NCBI RefSeq assembly: GCF_900747795.2
Contig: NC_041408.2
Coordinates: forward strand, 92,890,259-92,954,258
DNA length: 64,000 nt
DNA from: Erpetoichthys calabaricus
Lineage: Eukaryota > Chordata > Cladistia > Polypteriformes > Polypteridae
Direction of reading: 5' to 3'
The translations under genes and the position numbers were made by a program. Below are positions 34,621-46,155 of this stretch, in pieces (the stretch's first letter is position 1; each line of letters starts with the position of its first letter). The notes beneath the pieces were generated by a model, which was not told the DNA's origin, did no database searches, and saw only the letters and a list, made by a program, of their open reading frames with translations.

Positions 34621-35135
34621 AGTTGTGAGGTCACAAAAGCACATAGGAGGGTCTCAGCAGATTCACGATTAAGAAAAGGACGAAATCCAGCTGTGCTTTT
34701 GAAATATAAATGCTGTCCCAGTGACATTTTTAATTTGAATCAAAAGAAAGAGTTCAATCCAAAAATGACACCAAGGTTATTCACCTCACCTGTGCTGACT
34801 CTCAGAAAACTGGGAACAGACAGTGGCAAGCGAACACATTTGAAATATTGAAATGTGTGCTTTGATTTAAATGTTTAAAGTCTAACTATTCTCAGTTGTA
34901 ATAAAACTGTCATTTTTCACTTTCTGAGTAAAGAATCAAAACTCAACAATAACATCCTATTTGTATTCAATGAAATTGAATCCCCCACGTGCTTATGTTT
35001 GAAATTGTCATTTTTACACCTCTAGAGGGCTGGGACCACCGCTAAGGAATCAAATATCCAAAATATGAAGAAATTCATGAACAGCAACCTTAAACCTGCA
35101 TAAACTGACACTCCACATGTCATGGGTTCAAAGCA
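34621..35135. other. Intergenic, nothing recognised
   Basis: No exon and no element that I can name. Confidence 0.4.
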
Positions 35136-35139
35136 CCAT

Positions 35140-35332
35140 ATCATGTCATTTTCTAACCCATTTAATCCAGACCAGGTTGGCGAGGGTGCTGGAGATAGCA
35201 TAGGGCTCAAGGCAGGAACAAACCCTGGACAGGACGCCAGTCTGCCACAGAGCAAACACACCCTAACTCCACACAAGGAGGACCCGGGACGTGAACCCCA
35301 GTCTCCTTATTGAGAGGCAGCAGCACCAGAGG
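35140..35332 (-). mobile_element. SINE family S, old minus-strand copy
   Basis: Keeps CCCATTTAATCCAGACCAGG, GGCAGGAACAAACCCTGG, CCACACAAGGAGGACCCGGG and GAGAGGCAGCAGCACCA in family order, at much lower identity than the young copies. Confidence 0.7.
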
Positions 35333-36109
35333 GTCCAAAATAAGTTGAAAATCACTTCTAAAAATACCCACTAGATGGGGGGAATCTCTTCAAAACCCCA
35401 TTCTAGACACAATACGACTCTGTAGAATCTTCATTAAAATAAAAAGGTCTATTTCCACAAACTTCCCAGAGGCACAAAAGATAGCTCTGTGCAGCACCAA
35501 AGGCAAGATGGAATTTCCAATAACATAAAGGCAATCCAAAGCAAACAAGTGCTAATACAGATATGTAGAGGCAAAGTGAAAAAACAAAGCAAAATGGTCA
35601 AAATTCACAAAAGAGCAAAGCAAGAGGCACAAAAACCCATCAACCCCAGAGCACATTGACAAGGAGGAGTCCCTCCAGACCCTCTAGGCATAAGGCAGAT
35701 AATTAACAAAAGTAAAACTGACATAAACGGAGGGCTCAACAAAGAAAGGACATCTAACAAGATTTTGTACCCCAGCCAGGTGAAGACATAACAGCACCAC
35801 ATGCCTCGATTACTGATGCCTCATTTCTTTGAAGGTCTGCAAAAAGGAGTAACGTTGATGCCTCGTATCCCATTAGGGAGTGGACCCCTGGGGCCGGCTC
35901 ATGTCGCCTGCACAACTCCTTTGTCTGTCTTATCATTTTTGCTGAGGACACCCCTATAGGTTTAACCTTTATTATAAGGGTGTCATTTCTTGCATAAAAT
36001 AGGGTTCAAAAAGGAGCTACAAAATAAATAATTCCAATAAAAAGTACATTTTGAGAAAGTTTCCATTATTTTTTTCTAATGCTGTAAATCCTAGTTGGAC
36101 ATAACAGAC
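35333..36109. other. Intergenic, nothing recognised
   Basis: Lies directly upstream of the CpG-rich SOS1 promoter. No exon of a neighbouring gene seen. Confidence 0.4.
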
Positions 36110-36246
36110 GGTAAAACTAATACCGTCGGGTCCGCCGATGGCGCTGCAGTTCCGCCTGTGTCCGCTCTTGCCCTTCAACCCGGATTTGTGTCTGCGCGGT
36201 GCAGCAAGGCGGGGAGAGGCTGTGAGCAACGTCGAAGGAGTTTGCC

Positions 36247-36256
36247 GCGCATGCGC
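36247..36256. promoter_or_regulatory. NRF1-type palindrome
   Basis: GCGCATGCGC with C on both sides matches the NRF1 consensus fully. It is about 660 bases before the SOS1 ATG, inside the CpG-rich stretch. Confidence 0.6.
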
Positions 36257-36912
36257 CGTGCCCCCTCGGAGTACAACTGCGCCCGAGTCATAACAATCTC
36301 CAGAAATCCCAAGCTGGGCCAAATGAAATAGAGCAGCGGGCACGGACAGTGGCACGATACTGGGCGGCGTGGCATCGAGTCCACGATTCGGATGGCGTTT
36401 TGAGGCGGTGCCATGCGTGCATGTTATCAGGCGTGCGGAGGCTAGGAAGCAAAGCCTCTCGTCCTTTTGTGGCGATCACTTTGTGAAGATGGGCGATTGT
36501 GCACAGGGAGTATTTTAATGCACAGAGCCTAGACGACTTACCGAAGGCGAGTCTGCGCTCCCCGGCGTTCTCAAGGTGAACTCGGGCGAGCCTAACTGGG
36601 GATCGCTAAAGCCGCAGATCGGTAGGCTGCCCATTTTAAGACATGTCGTCTTGCTGATTTTTTTTCCTTCTCCCCCTGAGCCCGAGTCGGGGTTGTCGCC
36701 TGAGCGCAGTGGCCGAGCAGCGGTAACAACAGCACTAGCAGCAGCAGCAGCAGGAGGCTCGGCTCGCTGTGAGCCGGAGTTGGCGCCCACGCCTCATCGG
36801 CCGTCTCTGTTCATGTAAGCCGTGACAAGTGTCTCGTGCAGGGGCTCACACGGGCCGAGCGCAGCGTAGGTGTGTGCGCGCGTGAGTGCGTGCGCCCGAA
36901 GAGGCAGGAGCC

Positions 36913-36999
36913 ATGCAGACTCAACAGCTTCAATACGACTTCTTCAGCGAAGAGAACGCACCCAAATGGCGGGGACTTCTGGCACCATCCCTCAATAAG
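36913..36999 (+). CDS. SOS1: SOS1 exon 1 (first coding exon)
   Basis: SOS1 is the guanine-nucleotide exchange factor that loads RAS with GTP after GRB2 brings it to receptor tyrosine kinases. Only its first 29 residues are here: [20 protein letters not shown] then GLLAPSLNK, ending at a GTGAGA donor (37000). This is the stretch leading into the histone-fold domain. Human SOS1 exon 1 also codes for 29 residues, and [10 protein letters not shown] fits SOS1 better than SOS2 (which has ENSPKWRGLL as I recall). The ATG at 36913 lies in GGAGCCATGC, a good Kozak context; the frame is open further upstream but has no other ATG there. The next exon is not in the window, so intron 1 is over 27 kb. Confidence 0.93.
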
Positions 37000-37496
37000 G
37001 TGAGAGCTCCGGGGGTTAAGGGGTCCATCCATCCATCATCTCGCCCCGCGGTGTGCCGCTCGATCGCACGTGAGCTGCTTGTGGGTGTTTCTTGATTCTG
37101 TGCCGCACGTTTGTTTCTGGCGTTCTTGGCATCCCGGAAGACTCGCGTTTGGGGAAGGGTTACCAGCTCATTGTGGAAGTGAGGAAGATAAGCCCGATAT
37201 AAACAAAACTACTGCGAGTAATAATAAGCCGCATCTCCAAAGTCAGAGTCTGGGACACCAGTTCGAATTCTGGTTGGAATGTCTGCCCAGTGGCAAAGGT
37301 GTCCAAAAGCATGTAGCCTGGTTTAAGTGGTGACTGCAAACCGAGGGAGCATGGGCTTGTCCTGTAATAATGTTGTCCATGTTTGGGCCTTGTTCTTATC
37401 ACGCTTTTGCTGTACCCAGATAATTTGTTCAGATTCTCAAATCTTTTTATATAAACAAGTGCTTCCGAACTTCACTCCTAAATATACCACAGTGTG
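37000..37496 (+). other. SOS1: SOS1 intron 1, start
   Basis: A short CCATCCATC run at 37023 is the only repeat before about 37430. From 37440 on, the sequence (AAGTGCTTCCGAACTTC) is the beginning of the LINE-derived array and is then cut by the LTR-like element. Confidence 0.55.
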
Positions 37497-37980
37497 ATGG
37501 GCAGCCAAGGCCATTACTTGGCCGGGACGCCAGCAGAATGGAAGATCATGGGGGAGAGAAGATCAGTGAGGCAATGCCTCCCCTGGGAACGCTAGAGGGC
37601 TGCCCTCCTGGGCAGCAGTGGCACTATGGATTCCCTGCTGGGTTCTGTGGGGGGCCGCCCTATAATGGACTTCTAGCACAACTGGGAGTGATTCCAGGTA
37701 ATCTTGATGAGCCACCTGAAACACTCCCAGGATCAAAAAAAGGAGCCAGTCACCACCACCACTTAATGGTCAGAGTCAGTAGGAAGTGGACGAAGCTCAT
37801 GAGAAGTGGAGGCGGAAGAACTGGCGAATAGAAGGGACTGTGGTGCTGTATTTACTGTACTGGGAGGCAGCGAAGAAGAAACGCTTCCCCGACTGTAAAT
37901 AAATCGTGTGCTGTGTGGTGAAACTTGTGTTCTGCCTGTCGGTGTCAGGTTAGGGCGGCTGTATGCGCCCCGGCTTTACA
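37497..37980 (+). mobile_element. Probable solo LTR fossil, copy 4
   Basis: Plus strand: GC-rich start, a TATAATGG promoter-like word near 37661, AATAAATCG poly(A) signal near 37897, end TTAGGGCGGCTGTATGCGCC...CTTTACA. It interrupts the LINE-derived array: AAGTGCTTCC...CTCCTAAATA on the left and ACTGTTAACTTGAATTCTG on the right are adjacent in the other array units. This makes it younger than the array. Confidence 0.55.
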
Positions 37981-40900
37981 ACTGTTAACTTGAATTCTGG
38001 TGGGTCTACTTTATCATTGCTTTCGAGGATCTGGGTTAGGTCTCCACACATTCTCCTGTGCTGGGCACTAAGAAAGTTTAATTCTATACAAGGTGTGGGT
38101 GCTGCTTTAATGGTGCCCGATGGTTTCAGTGTAGCCTCGTGGTCGTATACTGAACATTGCAGGTTTTCAAATGCCAAGGAAGCAATGGATGTGTTCCGTA
38201 GGAAGAAAATAAGAAATTTGACAAGCAACAGGTGACCAGTCAATCAAGCTTGTTTGTTTAGCTAATAGCTAAGATGTTTCATTATCTCATTCAGATATTT
38301 ATTAAGGGTTATCAAGGTTTCTGCTTCAACTCCTTGTCTCAGTAGATTCCTACAACTGTTTGTGTAAAGTAGTGCTTCCTGACTTCGGTCCTAAGTACAC
38401 TTCTCCTTAATTTCTACTTGTGTCAAATATGTGATACACTGTTAAGTTGGATTCGGGAATGCATTTGAGGATTGTGAAGAGTTCGGTAAAGTCCCCGCCG
38501 GTCTCCTTTGCTCAGCGATAAGGAGGTTTCATTCTCCGAGTCTGTCGTAAAACTATACATAGTGTGGGTGCTGCTTTAGTGGTGCCTGATGGTTTTAGGG
38601 TCGCCTCACGATCGTGTACTGAACCTGCAGGTTCCAAATGTGGAGGAAGCAAGAATGTGTTCCAGAGTACAAACTTAAGAAATCTGACAAAACAAGAGGA
38701 GACCATTCAGTCCATCAGGCTTGTTTGTTTAGCTAACGTAGCTCAGGTATCTCAATATTTCATCCAGATCTTTCTTAAGAGTTGTCAAGGTTGCTGCATA
38801 AAACCCCATGTCTTAGTAGTTTGTTCCAGATTCCTAAAACTCTTTCTGTACGGGAGAGCTTCCTGGCCTCAGTCCTAAATGCACTGGTCTCTTTGAGATA
38901 CGTGATTCACCGTTAAGTTGAAAGAATTCTGCTGGATCTATCTTATTAATACCTTTGAGAATTTGAAGACCAGAGTTAGGTTCTGATGCAGTCTTTCCTG
39001 CTCGACACTCGAGAGGTTTAATTCGCCGAAGCCATCAGAAACCAATACTAGGTGTGTGTGCTGCTTTAATGGAGCCTGAAGGTATTTGGGGCATCCTTGA
39101 GATTATGTATTGTGTAAATGTATCAGTTCTTATTCTGTCACTTCATCTGCCTGTTCTCAAATTGGAAAAACTAAAGAAACGCAACCAATTGTATCTCTCG
39201 GGTGTTGTAAGTCATCTTGGATAAAGACGTCGGGCAAATAATAAATGGTAATAGTAATAATAAATGCACTTCCCCTTAATTTCCGCTGGTGTCTTTGAGT
39301 ACATGATTAACTGTTAAGTTGAAAGAATTCTGGTGGATTTGCTTTATTAATACCCTTGAGAATCTGAAGACCTGGATTAGGTCCTGATGCAGTCTCTTCT
39401 GCTCGACACTAGAGACGTTTAATTCACTGAGTCTGTTGGAAATCTACACCAGGTGTGGGTGCTGCTTTAATGGTGCCTGATGGATTTAGGGTAGCCTCAC
39501 AAACATGTATCTTGTAAATGTATAGATTCCTATCCCGCCGGTGACACAGTGGGACTGTGAGGATGTCTCTTCACCTGCCCTTACTCCAACTGGAAAAAAA
39601 AAAGAAACACAACCAATTGTATCCCTCAGATGTTGTAATTCACCTTCAATAAAGACATCAGCCAAATAAGTCATACATCAGTCAAGTAATAAGTGATAGT
39701 AAAAATAATAATAAATGCACTTCCACTGAATTTCAACTGGTGTCTTTGAGTACGTGATTCACAGTTAAGTTGAAAGTATTCTGCTGGATCTGCTTTATTA
39801 ATACCTTTGAGAATTTAAAGACCTGGATTAGGTTCTAATGTAGTCTTTCCTGCTCGACACTAGAGAGGTTTAATTCACAAAAAACCATCAGGAATTTATA
39901 CTAGGTGTGTGTGCTGCTTTAATGGACCTGAGGGTATTTAGGGTATTCTCAAGATTATGTATCACGTAAACGTATAGGCTCCAGTCCCGTCACTTCACCT
40001 GCCCTGTACTCCAATTGGAAAAACAGAAGAAACGTAACCAATTGTATCTCTCAGATGTTATGTTGTAAGTCACCTTGGATAAAGACATCAGCCAAATAAG
40101 TGATACATCAGTCAAGTAATAAATGATGATGATAATAATAATAAATGCACTTCCTCTTAATTTCCACTTTTGTCTTTGAGGACGTGATTCGCTGTTAAGT
40201 TGAAAGAATTCTGATGGATCTGCTTTATTAATACCCATGAGAATCTGAAGACCTGGAGTAGGTCCTGATGCAGTCTCTTCTGCTTGACACTAGAGACGTT
40301 TAATTCACTGAGTCTGTTGGAAATGTACACCAGGTGTGGGTGCTGCTTTAATGGTGCCTGATGGGTTTTAGGGTAGCCTCACAAACATGTATCATGTAAA
40401 TGTATAGGTTCCTATCCCGCCACTGACACAGAGGGACCATGAGCAAGCTTCTTCACCTGCCCTTGCTCCAACTGGAAAAACAAAAAGAAACACAACCAAT
40501 TGTATCCCTCAGATGTTGTAATTCACTTTCAATAAAGACATCAGTCAAATAAGTCATACATCAGTCAAGTAATAAGTGATAGTACAAATAATAATAAATG
40601 CATTTCCACTGAATTTCAACTGGTGTCTTTGAGTATGTGATTCACTGTTAAGTTGAAAGAATTCTGATGGATCTGCTTTATTAATACCCTTGAGAATCTG
40701 AAGACCTGGATTAGGTCCTGATGCAGTCTCTTCCGCTTGACACTAGAGACGTTTAATTCACTGAGTCTGTCGGAAATCTACACCTGGTGTGTGTGCTGCT
40801 TTAATTGTGCCAGATGGTAATACGGTGGCCTTTCAGTCGTGTATCGTATAAATGTATGGGTTCCTGTCCTGCCATGGACACTGTGTGACCATTAGCAAGT

Positions 40901-41310
40901 CACTTCATCTGACCCGTTCTCCAATTGGAAAAACAACAGAAACGTAACCAGTTGTATCTCTCAATTTTGTAAGTCAGGTCAGATAAAGACCTCAGCCAAA
41001 TTATAAACAACAATAATAATAAATGCACTTCCCCTTAATTTCCACTGGTGTCCTTAAGTACATGATATACAGTATATATGTTAAGTTTAAAGTGTGCTGC
41101 TGTATCTACTTTATCAATGTCTTTGAGGATTTTGAAGACCTGGATGAGATCCTCATGCCGTCTCTTCTGCTTCAGACTAAACAGATTTCATTCTCTTAGT
41201 TTGTTAGAAACCTCTCCAAGTTTTTGGGGCAGCTATAGTGGTGCCCAGTGGTGCCGCGTGATCTTGTAGTGAACCTGCAGGTTCTGAAAGCTGAGGAAGC
41301 ATGGAGGTGT
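37981..41310 (-). repeat. Composite LINE + SINE tandem array, units approx. 420-460 bp
   Basis: Seven or eight units. Each has a LINE ORF2 C-terminal part on the minus strand (for example RRMCGDLTQILESNDKVDPP at about 38040, GINKADPSEFFQLNSES at about 40200). From the third unit on, each also has a SINE piece with GTTGTAAGTCACCTTGGATA and ATAATAATAAATGCAC. The word AATAATAAATGCACTTCC starts at about 39258, 39707, 40137, 40594 and 41016. Units differ by several per cent, so the array is old. Confidence 0.85.
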
Positions 41311-41339
41311 TTTGTAGTAAGAACGTACGCAACAGGTTC

Positions 41340-41580
41340 TGCCTGTGTCAGGTTTGCATGTTTCTCTGTGACTGTGTGGATTTTCTTCAGGTATTCTGCC
41401 TCTCATAGATGGGTGATTTATTTTCATCGCCTTCTTTAAATTGGTCCAGTTTGAGTGAATTTGAGGGGTGGGTGTGTGACTGGTACCCAGTGATGGGCTG
41501 TTGTCCCCGTCTTGAATGGTTTCTGCTGCTGCAATAGGCACCAAGCTTCATCAGGGCCAGAAAATAGATGAGTAAAAGAA
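41340..41580 (+). mobile_element. SINE family S, decayed
   Basis: Word order CAGGTTTGCATGTTTCTC - GGATTTTCTTCAGGTATTC - GGTACCCAGTGATGGGCTG - AATAGATGAGT follows family S at low identity. Confidence 0.55.
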
Positions 41581-42299
41581 GAGAAATTAGAACAATCCAG
41601 ACGAGAACAGGCCATTCAGTCCAACAAAGCTCACCTGCCCTAATAATATAATAGCATTTCACAGTAGCATGTCAAAGGAAATGGACTTGCTGTGAAATCT
41701 TAAAAATGTTTCTCCACTTATTTGAGAGGCTTCATCAGTTCCAGACCCTCAGACGAGTGGTGAAACAATTTCAAGATTTGACAACTGCCTTAAACAACAA
41801 ACTGATTACTTTTGCCGATGATACCAAGCTTGGTGGATTGACAGATACTTTTGAATCCACTGAATCATAACAGAGAAACTTGGACAGCATACAGGCTGGT
41901 GCAGATGAATTTTAATGCAAGTACAGACTCAGGTTTACGATTTACTATCCACTGGTTTGTCATCAATAATTAAATAGAAATTATTTTTCGAGTTTAGCGA
42001 CCTACAGTGGAAAACTGCAGACAGTAAAATATAAGAGTGGAAAATATAAAGAAAACTAAAAGGTCTACTAAGGTCTATTAAGTTATAAATGCATACAATT
42101 TATGTAATGTTACTCATTTTTATCATATAACAAATTAGTGTGTTTGTTTATGGTAATATAATAATAACTTTTTAAAACATAGTAGTTCAATTAAGACCTG
42201 CAGAACTTCACACTTTGTGTAGGGGAAACCTCACATCTCTACAGCTTGTCTCATGCACGTGATTTGCTTGCACAGTGTGTGACAATCCATGTTCTCTCC

Positions 42300-43200
42300 A
42301 TGCTCCCATCTTGCGTTCGGGAGCCCTGAACCCGACACCGTCGGTAATGTCACCGAGATGAGCTGACATATGTGGACAATTCTCAAATGAAGCCAGGGGA
42401 TAGTGCAAAGGTGCTTTTATTAAAAATCGGCAAACAAAAACGGTGCAGTGCTCCACAGTTCCAATAAATAATACATAATACCAAGTGTTCAGAGGGGATA
42501 AAAACATCAATAAATAAATCCATTAAAATCCGAGGTTAAAATGCAGTCTCTCTTATTATGATCACAGCCCACCTCCGTCTCTCATTCTCCCTGGCTCACC
42601 CATTGCTCCTGCCGCCGGCGGAGACCCAACAGCCACGAGCTCCTTTCGGCTGACCTTCGTCTTGGCTTCCTTACGGACATCACTGCCAGACCGTCCGAGG
42701 TCGGTCCTCCTCCCTTCATCCATCACGCTCACACAGTCGCACCTCAGATCCCTCGGGAGGACACCTGCCTTGCTCACCCCACTCCAACTGAACATTCAAT
42801 GGGGCGAATTAGCCCCTAGAGTGCTACCAACAAACGCTCCTTCGCAGGGCCCCAGCTCGTGCCGTCTTCTCCTTACAGGTGGCCAGATCGTACTTCCAAA
42901 ACCGCCATTCATGTCCTTTAACCTCCTGCTTTCTTTCTCAATCCATCTATCCATCCCCCTTCCTGCTGCCGACCCATATATATATATATATATATATATA
43001 TAGCCCCGTCTCCGTGAGCACAGCATCTTAATCACACACCGCAGGAAGCCAATGAAGCAATTGAGAACGATCGCACCCACATGTGCAGGTGCAATTCACT
43101 CCAACTACCTCATTAACTTCCCACGGTCGTGCAATCGCGCCCATGAAGAGTGACACGGCTATACAGATTTTAAAACCTGACCCTTTTTTTTTTTGAAGCC
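42300..43200 (-). mobile_element. LTR-like fossil, separate family
   Basis: On the minus strand a TATATATA-G(G)GTCGGC region (42975-43002) is followed some 550 bases later by an AATAAAAGC signal (near 42420) and a GGTGTCGGGTTCA end. About 0.9 kb, GC-rich in the middle, no internal region recognised. The LTR reading is uncertain; it might also be a gene-derived or SINE-like retroposon. Confidence 0.35.
42976..43003. repeat. (TA)n microsatellite
   Basis: Thirteen to fourteen TA units inside the LTR-like element. Confidence 0.9.
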
Positions 43201-43285
43201 GCGGACCTGCTATACCACACAGTCATCATTGTGTATGGTTTTTTCGCCACTAAGTTAATTTTTTTTTTCTCAATGTAAAGGTAGG

Positions 43286-43665
43286 CGGCGTGGTGGCTCT
43301 GAGGCTGGGGATCTGCACTGGTAATTGGAAGGTTGCTGGTTCAAATCCCATAAACGCCCCTACTTCAATGGGCCCTTGAGCACGGCCTTTAACCTGCAAT
43401 TGCTCCATCCTGGGTATGACGTTAACCTGCATCCAGCCCTACATGTAGGCCCTCCAACGTGCAAGGAAAAACCTGAGGTACTCCAGTCACCATTAAAAAA
43501 AACTCTCAATGGTTCCATTCCATCTGAACTGGTGTAGTGCTGAGGTGTCACCTGTTGCATGGCTGCACTCGGGTCCAAATCTGGGATCCTGAGTTGGTTT
43601 GTCATGTGGTGGGTGCAGCAGTGCACTGTATCTCAGTGTCTGCTCCTAACCTGTCCTCTTACTCT
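43286..43665 (+). mobile_element. tRNA-headed SINE-like retroposon, longer family
   Basis: Head GGCGGCGTGGTGGCTCTGAG, box-B-like GGTTCAAATCCC, then a body (CATCCTGGGTATGACGTTAA; CCATTCCATCTGAACTGGTG; GCTGAGGTGTCACC) that is shared, block for block, with 54374-54730. No clear target duplication found. Confidence 0.8.
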
Positions 43666-44149
43666 TCTGGTGTCATATATAACTCTACTGGATTGTCTAG
43701 ATCTATTCGTAAGGCTTGTTGTTCACAGTACAGTATTAGAAGGTGAGGTGGGGGGCTCCAAAACGTATTCATTCATTTTGGCATTCATGGGGGTCCTGAA
43801 CCTGTAATCTCCACAGGCTGTTAGGGCCAACTGTATGAATGTAAAGAATTACATGTAGGAAGTAAAAATGTCAGATATGAATACACAATAGGAGGTCTGA
43901 AACTTGAAAGAACACCTTATGAGAAGGATTTAGGAGTCGTAGTGGACTCTTCGATATCAGTTTCTTGACACTGTTCAGGAGCCATTAAGAAGGCTAACAG
44001 AACATAAGGTTATATAGCACCCTGATGTGCGGAGTACTAGTCCAAGGAGGTTATGCTTTTATATTGCACAGGGTCCTAGAAACTATTGAAATCGTCAGAT
44101 GTAGAGATGTCAGGTAATTGAAAGGAACTACTCTGGGCGTCTCTCTCCT

Positions 44150-44405
44150 AGGAGGTTTTCATTTTGCTGATGTGCTCACATCGTTTGTGCATTAGAGGCT
44201 AAATGACTGTCTTTCTTCTGAGGTTTTGTTTTGCTGACGAGCTCAACTTGCTTGTGTATTAGCGGCGGGAGGAAAATTAAAAGGGATACCATTTTGCAGA
44301 TGTGCTTGCCTCGCTTCCGTAATAGCGAAAAAATGAGTGACTCTCTCTTCAGATGTTTCGTTTTGCCGACATGCTGGCCTCGCTTGCCTATCCTCAGAGG
44401 TGGAG
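44150..44405. repeat. Degenerate tandem repeat, unit about 62-70 bp
   Basis: The phrase TTTTGC(T/A/C)GA(T/C)(G/A)(T/A)GCT appears at 44161, 44230, 44291 and 44352, each followed by a CTTGCTTGTG / CCTCGCTTGCC type of word. Four decayed units just outside the Helitron 5' end. Confidence 0.65.
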
Positions 44406-44484
44406 CCCTCAGCCCGACTCCACCGCTCACTTCCGGGCCGGACAGAAAGACACACGCACACTTCCACGCATAGACGTTTATATA

Positions 44485-45650
44485 TCTCTCTATTGTATAA
44501 AAAAATCCTGCAGCGAGGCGAGACTTTTGGGAAGATTTTTTCAAGTCCCGCAAGATGAAAGTTTGGCCATGAGATTTTTTTCAAGTCACGTCCCCCACTC
44601 CACCATATTCAACCACGCACACGGCCCTCTCACCTCTCATTCGTGTGAATACTTTTGTCAGGCACAGTTGCTGCTCTCTCAGTTCTTTTAAATTTTAATG
44701 TTTTCCTCACTTTAAGTTCCCAATTAAAGAAGACGTATTATGTCCAACTTTTATTGAAGAATTTCATCCCAAAGAAAAAATGAGTACATGGGCAATCCTA
44801 GCACCGAGAAATGAATAAGTCAAATGAATTAACACCAAAAATGACGATCAGTTACACGGCAAATTGGTTAAATGCGTATCAATAGACTCTGCTGAAACTG
44901 GTGGTGGTGATGGTGCAGAAGATGAAAACATCAACTTACAATATCACAAAGAATATCTACAACAGTTAACACTGTCTGGTCTTCCTCCGCACGAATCACT
45001 GTAGAAAGAAGGGCGTATCCAAGACAGGTAATGTAGTACATCTTCAGGGGATAACATTAGACACCAAAGGAGATCTTAATATGCCATTCGCATTAAAACA
45101 TTTACAGTTTCCCGTTAGAATAGCTTTTGCAAAGACAATTAACAAATCACAGGGACAAACATTTGAAAAAGTCATTTTATTTAATAGAGAGAAAGAAATT
45201 AAATTCAGTCACGGGCAGTTATACGTTGAGTTGTCACGATGAAAGTCCAAACACAGAATCAAAATTCAAAGCGATATTGACGCAAAGTTAATTCAAAAAA
45301 ATTGTTTTTACTGAAGTTTTACAGTTAAAGTGTTAGTTTAAAAAGTATTTGTGTGTTAATTTCAAAGCCAAACAGAACAAAATCATATTGCGCAACGAAT
45401 AACTCTAGCGCAACATGAACCGTAGTTTACTTTCAAATTATTACGTTTTACTCTTTTATAATATGGTTAATTACTCGCTGTAATGTAAAATAGTTTTATT
45501 ATGCATATGTAAGAATTCCCATAAAAATAAAAATCTGTTTAAATTGTACATCCGCATCCCCATACGTGAGCGGCAGAACCGCAAAAAGGGTCGCACGTAG
45601 CGCAGGCACAGGGGTTGGCGAGCGAAGCGAGCAGGGGAAAGCCCCATTAG
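44485..45650 (+). mobile_element. Helitron copy H1 with helicase C-terminal fragment
   Basis: Begins TCTCTCTATTGTATAA and ends in a hairpin region (GGCGAGCGAAGCGAGC, then GGGGAAAGCCCC) and ATTAG; the usual CTAG end has become TTAG. From about 44700 the plus strand codes, with breaks, for the end of a Pif1-like helicase: TWAILAPRNE, NINLQYHKEYLQQLTLSGLP, VVHLQGITLDTKGDLNMPFA, QFPVRIAFAKTINKSQGQTF, SHGQLYVELSR. SQGQTF and the LYVxLSR are the late SF1 helicase motifs. The Rep/HUH part is missing: an internal deletion of about 5 kb relative to a full Helitron (my estimate). Confidence 0.85.
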
Positions 45651-46155
45651 TAAGATATATACAATATAATATATATGTGCGCTTATAACACACTGGTGAG
45701 TGAGCAGTTTTGGTCTCCAGGCTACAAAAAAGATACAGCAGCGCTGGAAAATGACCAAAGAGGAGCGACTAAGCTGATTCCAGGACTACAGGGCATGAGT
45801 TACAAGGAAAGATTAAAAGAGCTGGACCTTTTCAGTTTAAGCAAAAGAAGATTAAGAGGTGACCTAATTGAAGTGTTTAAAATGGTGAAGGGAATTAGTC
45901 CAGTGGATCGAGACTGTGGCTTTAAAATGAGTTCATCAAGAACACGGGGACACAGTTGGAAACTTGTTAAGGATACATTTTGTACAGATGTCAGAAAATT
46001 AGTCTTCACACAGTGACTATGGACATGTGGAATAAGTGACCAGGTAGTGTTGTAGACAATAAGACTTTAGGGACCTGCAAAACCCAACGTGATGTTATTT
46101 TGGAGGAATTAGGAGGATTGGATTGGCTAGCTTTGTTGGGCTGAATTGCTTATTC

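Larger units (their letters stand above)
36110..37100 (+). promoter_or_regulatory. SOS1: SOS1 CpG-rich promoter and 5' UTR
   Basis: About 1 kb with a much higher density of CG dinucleotides than anything nearby, ending just past SOS1 exon 1. It contains a perfect GCGCATGCGC (36247-36256) and no TATA box, as usual for housekeeping vertebrate promoters. The transcription start cannot be fixed from the sequence; a CAG-type (GCA)n stretch at 36738-36752 lies in the probable 5' UTR. Confidence 0.75.
41735..46155 (+). mobile_element. CR1/L2-type LINE in three pieces
   Basis: Piece 1, 41735-41921: reverse transcriptase with the catalytic FADD box (ITFADDTKLGGLTDTFEST). Piece 2, 43837-44095: CKELHVGSKNVRYEYTIGGL and KDLGVVVDSSISVS. 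Piece 3, 45651-46155: SEQFWSPGYKKDTAALENDQ, SYKERLKELDLFSLSKRRLR, GDLIEVFKMVKGISPVDRD. The order and strand are those of one ORF2, so a single old LINE was opened by a 1.9-kb block (41922-43836, which holds an LTR-like element and a SINE) and by the Helitron plus flank (44096-45650). Confidence 0.8.

Noticed and set aside
36886-36912. Upstream extension of SOS1 exon 1 (GTG start, nine more residues)
   Set aside because: There is no ATG in this extension; the ATG at 36913 has a good context and matches the known start of SOS proteins.
36017-37032. Minus-strand frames of 60-112 residues in the CpG-rich stretch as a divergent gene
   Set aside because: Open only because stop codons are rare in GC-rich DNA; no recognisable domain or splice pattern.
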